NCBI GenBank assembly: GCA_948482415.1
Contig: CAOMFZ010000128.1
Span: forward strand, 1 to 5,841
Origin: an uncultured Mailhella sp.
GTDB taxonomy: Bacteria > Desulfobacterota > Desulfovibrionia > Desulfovibrionales > Desulfovibrionaceae
DNA length: 5,841 bases
Reading direction: 5' to 3'
Part shown: positions 4,869 through 5,841 of the stretch, piece after piece
Position numbering within the stretch: position 1 is the stretch's first letter
Layout of the letters: every line of letters begins with the position of its first letter
Position numbers and translations under genes: made by a program
The notes under the pieces: model-generated
Told to the model about the DNA's origin: nothing
The model's database searches: none
What the model saw: only the letters and a program-made list of their open reading frames with translations

Positions 4869-5841
4869 ATGAATATACAAAATGTTGCTGCCATTATTTT
4901 AACCTACAGTGATATTGAAAAAACCGTGGCTTGTCTGAAAGCTGTACATGCACAGACAGAAGTACCGTATCGGATTGTTGTCTGCGATAATGGTTCCGGA
5001 AATGAATATGCTGACAAAATTTATGAAGAATGGATAAAAATTGCGGGTGAACATAATTTGGACGAGCCTGTGGAAGTCTATGCCAGCGACAGGTCCGGGG
5101 CAAAGCTTGTCTTTCTGCGTCTCGAAGAAAATAAAGGTGTTGGCGGCGGATTTAATGAAGCCCTGCGCTTTTTATTGTATGATACGGAATGTCAGGCTTT
5201 TTGGGTCATGCACCATGATACAGAGCCTAAAAATTATGTTCTTTCAGCACTTTTGGAACATGTGCAGGAGGGCGAAGAAAAAGTCGGTTTGGTGGGTACT
5301 ACCCTTATTTATAAGGAAAGTGACTTGCAGGAATGTGCCGGAGGCGGCTATTGGCGTAAATGGGTCGGCAAGGCAAAACTTTTAGACAGCGGCTATGATA
5401 AATTTTCTCATTCGGACCAAAAGGAAATTGAGCAGAAGCTTGACTATGTGAACGGCGCTTCCTGTCTGATTTCCCGTGAGCTTATTAACGCTGTCGGGCT
5501 TTATGATGAGCGTTTATATATGTTTTATGAAGATGTGGAATATGGGCTGCGGGCAAAGAAAGCGGGCTTTTTGCTGACTTGGGCGCCCGGAGCAAGGGTT
5601 TATCATTATGCCCCCAATGCAGAGCAATTAACGCCTGTGCTTGATTTTACCGAAGAGCCGGAACTGACGCCTGACGTCGATTATTTATATATGCGAAATC
5701 GTTTTTATTTGCTGAGGAAAGAAAACGCATTTGCGTATTTTCTGGGAATAATTTTTATTCCATTACTGCTTGTTTCAAGGAATTTTAAGGGGCAGAAAGG
5801 GCGCTTAAAACTAATTATTAATGCAGTAATGGACGGATTGA
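4869..5841 (+). CDS. Family 2 glycosyltransferase, 3' end cut by window
   Basis: The reading frame stays open from the ATG at 4869 to the window edge (324 complete codons). The product is a predicted inverting GT-A glycosyltransferase of family GT2, of the kind that adds sugars in O-antigen, capsule or other surface glycans. VAAIILTYSD (6-15) and RIVVCDNGSG (35-44) form the nucleotide-sugar half. ENKGVGGGFNEALR (87-100) is the conserved loop. HHDTEP (115-120) occupies the metal-binding DXD position with a non-standard sequence. YVNGASCLISREL (193-205) and DERLYMFYEDVEYGLRAKKA (213-232) form the acceptor half, with Glu221/Asp222 likely at the catalytic base. A hydrophobic stretch (about 289-303) near the C terminus suggests membrane association. 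NAVMDGL at the edge resembles the usual tail, so probably only a few dozen residues are missing. It diverges from hflK; no functional link is implied. Donor and acceptor sugars cannot be predicted. Confidence 0.9.
   Translation, partial: MNIQNVAAIILTYSDIEKTVACLKAVHAQTEVPYRIVVCDNGSGNEYADKIYEEWIKIAGEHNLDEPVEVYASDRSGAKLVFLRLEENKGVGGGFNEALRFLLYDTECQAFWVMHHDTEPKNYVLSALLEHVQEGEEKVGLVGTTLIYKESDLQECAGGGYWRKWVGKAKLLDSGYDKFSHSDQKEIEQKLDYVNGASCLISRELINAVGLYDERLYMFYEDVEYGLRAKKAGFLLTWAPGARVYHYAPNAEQLTPVLDFTEEPELTPDVDYLYMRNRFYLLRKENAFAYFLGIIFIPLLLVSRNFKGQKGRLKLIINAVMDGL

Noticed and set aside
5041..5385. Open frame inside the glycosyltransferase gene in another frame
   Set aside because: The overlapping frame from 4869 carries all GT2 motifs and a ribosome binding site; this one shows no recognisable domain.

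Overview
The window reads as chromosomal DNA from a Gram-negative proteobacterium, most likely an AT-leaning member of the Desulfovibrionaceae. Three things suggest this. The CI-like regulator has the N-terminal style typical of Desulfovibrio S24-type regulators. The last gene of the operon resembles flavoredoxin. HflC is of the short form. The taxon is an inference from protein style; no 16S rRNA gene or other marker is present.

Layout: five minus-strand genes occupy 4706 down to 170 and look like one operon. In transcription order they are hflK, hflC (1-nt TAATG overlap), a CI/LexA-type HTH regulator (11-nt gap), an MltB-like lipoprotein lytic transglycosylase (29-nt gap) and a flavoredoxin-like flavin reductase (14-nt overlap). 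A consensus-like sigma-70 promoter (TTGACA, 16 nt, TATTCT) lies about 90 nt upstream of hflK. A perfect 17-bp inverted repeat about 50 nt beyond the last stop codon is the probable transcription end. On the other side of the 162-nt intergenic region, a family 2 glycosyltransferase gene runs on the plus strand. It is cut by the right edge after 324 codons. No RNA gene, insertion sequence, CRISPR array or attachment site was seen.

How the genes may work together: HflK and HflC form the SPFH-domain membrane complex that encloses and modulates the FtsH protease. The lytic transglycosylase acts on periplasmic peptidoglycan. The operon therefore mixes envelope quality control and wall turnover with a regulator and a cytoplasmic flavoprotein. 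Neither the role of the regulator nor that of the flavoprotein can be read from sequence.

Most of the window is ordinary. The point most worth a second look is the regulator. Its C-terminal half has the peptidase S24 (LexA/CI) layout, but both catalytic positions appear changed (Ser to Gly, Lys to Arg). It therefore looks like a non-cleaving relative of phage repressors, placed inside an hflKC operon.
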